Shown: positions 63,158-64,000 of the stretch, piece after piece
How positions within the stretch are numbered: the first letter of the stretch is position 1
How the letters are laid out: each line of letters starts with the position of its first letter
DNA from: Doryteuthis pealeii
Taxonomy: Eukaryota; Mollusca; Cephalopoda; Myopsida; Loliginidae
Reading direction: 5' to 3'
Assembly (NCBI GenBank): GCA_023376005.1
Contig: CM042156.1
Location: 41,579,156-41,643,155, forward strand
DNA length: 64,000 bases
Position numbers and translations under genes: made by a program
Notes under the pieces: model-generated
Databases searched by the model: none
Told to the model about the DNA's origin: nothing
The model's input: only the letters and a program-made list of their open reading frames with translations

Positions 63158-64000
63158 ATTTTCAGTCAAAATAACTTTTGCTCAAAAAAAGAAATAAATG
63201 AATAAGAAACGAAAACAAATATAAATTATGGGGGGGAAAAAAGAAACGAAAAAAAGAAAGAAAAAAAAAAAGAAAAAAGGCCCAAACAGTGAACACTTTT
63301 TATTTTTTTTATTTTTTAAATAGGAAATGTTCGGATTACAAGTTTTATGCTAAACAAAAACAAAAACAACAAAAAAAATGGAAGTGAAAAAATAAACGTT
63401 TCCTTTTTTTTTTTTTTTTTATCCTTTTTTTTTTTTTATCCCTTTTGTCGAATAAGTTATGAATTTCAGATTGAAAGATAAAAAAGAAAAAAAAGAAAAT
63501 GAACTAAAAAAAAGAAAATAACAAAGTGTCCTTTCATATTTTTTTTTTTTTCTAATTTTTTCTAAACTATTTATTTTGTTTCCAATTCTTCTAGATTGTT
63601 TGTTTTAAACTCAAACTCTATATTTGTACACCAAATTCTGGTCAAGAAATAATATTAAAACATAGAAACACTTAAGATAAAGACTTTTTTTTTCTCTCTC
63701 TCTCACTTACTCACTCTCTCTCTCTCTCTCTCTCTCTTTAACTATTCATGTGATGTATTACATAACTTTTTTCTTTCCTTTTTCTCCCCAGCATATACAA
63801 GCCCAAGGTATATGGAGGTGGTGGTGGGTACTTGTATATCTCACATTTATAACATTACCGGGACGACAGCACTATCAGCAGGAGTTTCATAAAATACCTT
63901 CAAGAGAAATTTATTTCTAAATTAAAGATTTTTAATTATCAAAAAAAAAAAAATTCAAATACAAACTGCTGCTGTTAATGTTGTCACAATGCATATAACT
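62662..64000 (+). other. FHOD 3' untranslated region (end not determined)
   Basis: Sequence after the TGA has no conserved frame. Candidate poly(A) signals are AATAAA at 63193 and 63391 and ATTAAA at 63921; I cannot tell which is used. It holds a GAT repeat at about 63128-63158, several T and A homopolymers, and a CT repeat near 63715-63737. A pyrimidine tract ending TACTTCAG at 62698 looks like a second splice acceptor. Confidence 0.6.

Overview
The window is AT-rich eukaryotic genomic DNA dominated by introns and repeats. It carries the 3' half of one protein-coding gene on the + strand: an FHOD-family formin (FH1/FH2 domain-containing protein). Twelve coding exons between 7374 and 62661 join in consistent splice phases to encode the C-terminal 941 residues. 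In order these are a linker with a Thr-rich run, a Gln-rich segment, a proline-rich FH1, the FH2 actin-nucleating core, and a basic C-terminal autoregulatory region (DAD) ending in a TGA stop. The N-terminal GTPase-binding/FH3 half must lie upstream of base 1. I see no second protein-coding gene on either strand.

The organism is most likely a cephalopod mollusc, probably an octopus. This is inference. It rests on several tRNA-like SINE families that share a central block (AATACCCTTGGGAAAGG), an arrangement like the cephalopod SINE superfamily; on LINE 3' fragments and a degenerate mariner of kinds I associate with octopus predicted proteins; and on the large introns full of (AT)n and (CT)n arrays. 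No search was run.

Layout. 1-7373: intron upstream of the first visible exon, with SINEs, a Helitron-like element, a foldback MITE family, a 30-bp minisatellite and an internally deleted mariner. 7374-7661 and 14779-15962: exons for the linker, Gln-rich region, FH1 and start of FH2. 15963-37820: a 21.9-kb intron inside the FH2 coding sequence, holding SINEs, LINE 3' ends, a hAT MITE, a 5S-rRNA-derived fragment, large foldbacks and a GC-rich palindromic repeat. 37821-49279: nine compact exons for the rest of FH2 and the DAD core, with Helitrons and foldbacks in the introns between them. 49280-62587: a 13.3-kb last intron. 62588-62661: the last coding exon. 62662 onward: 3' UTR.

The window shows no wholly new gene system. 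The most interesting signals are the modular SINE families, which share centres and tails in different combinations; several Helitron-like elements with clear 5' TC, 3' hairpin-CTAG ends and A^T insertion sites; a 405-bp foldback lying 22 bp from a splice donor; and possible alternative terminal exons that would rewrite the formin's autoinhibitory tail.
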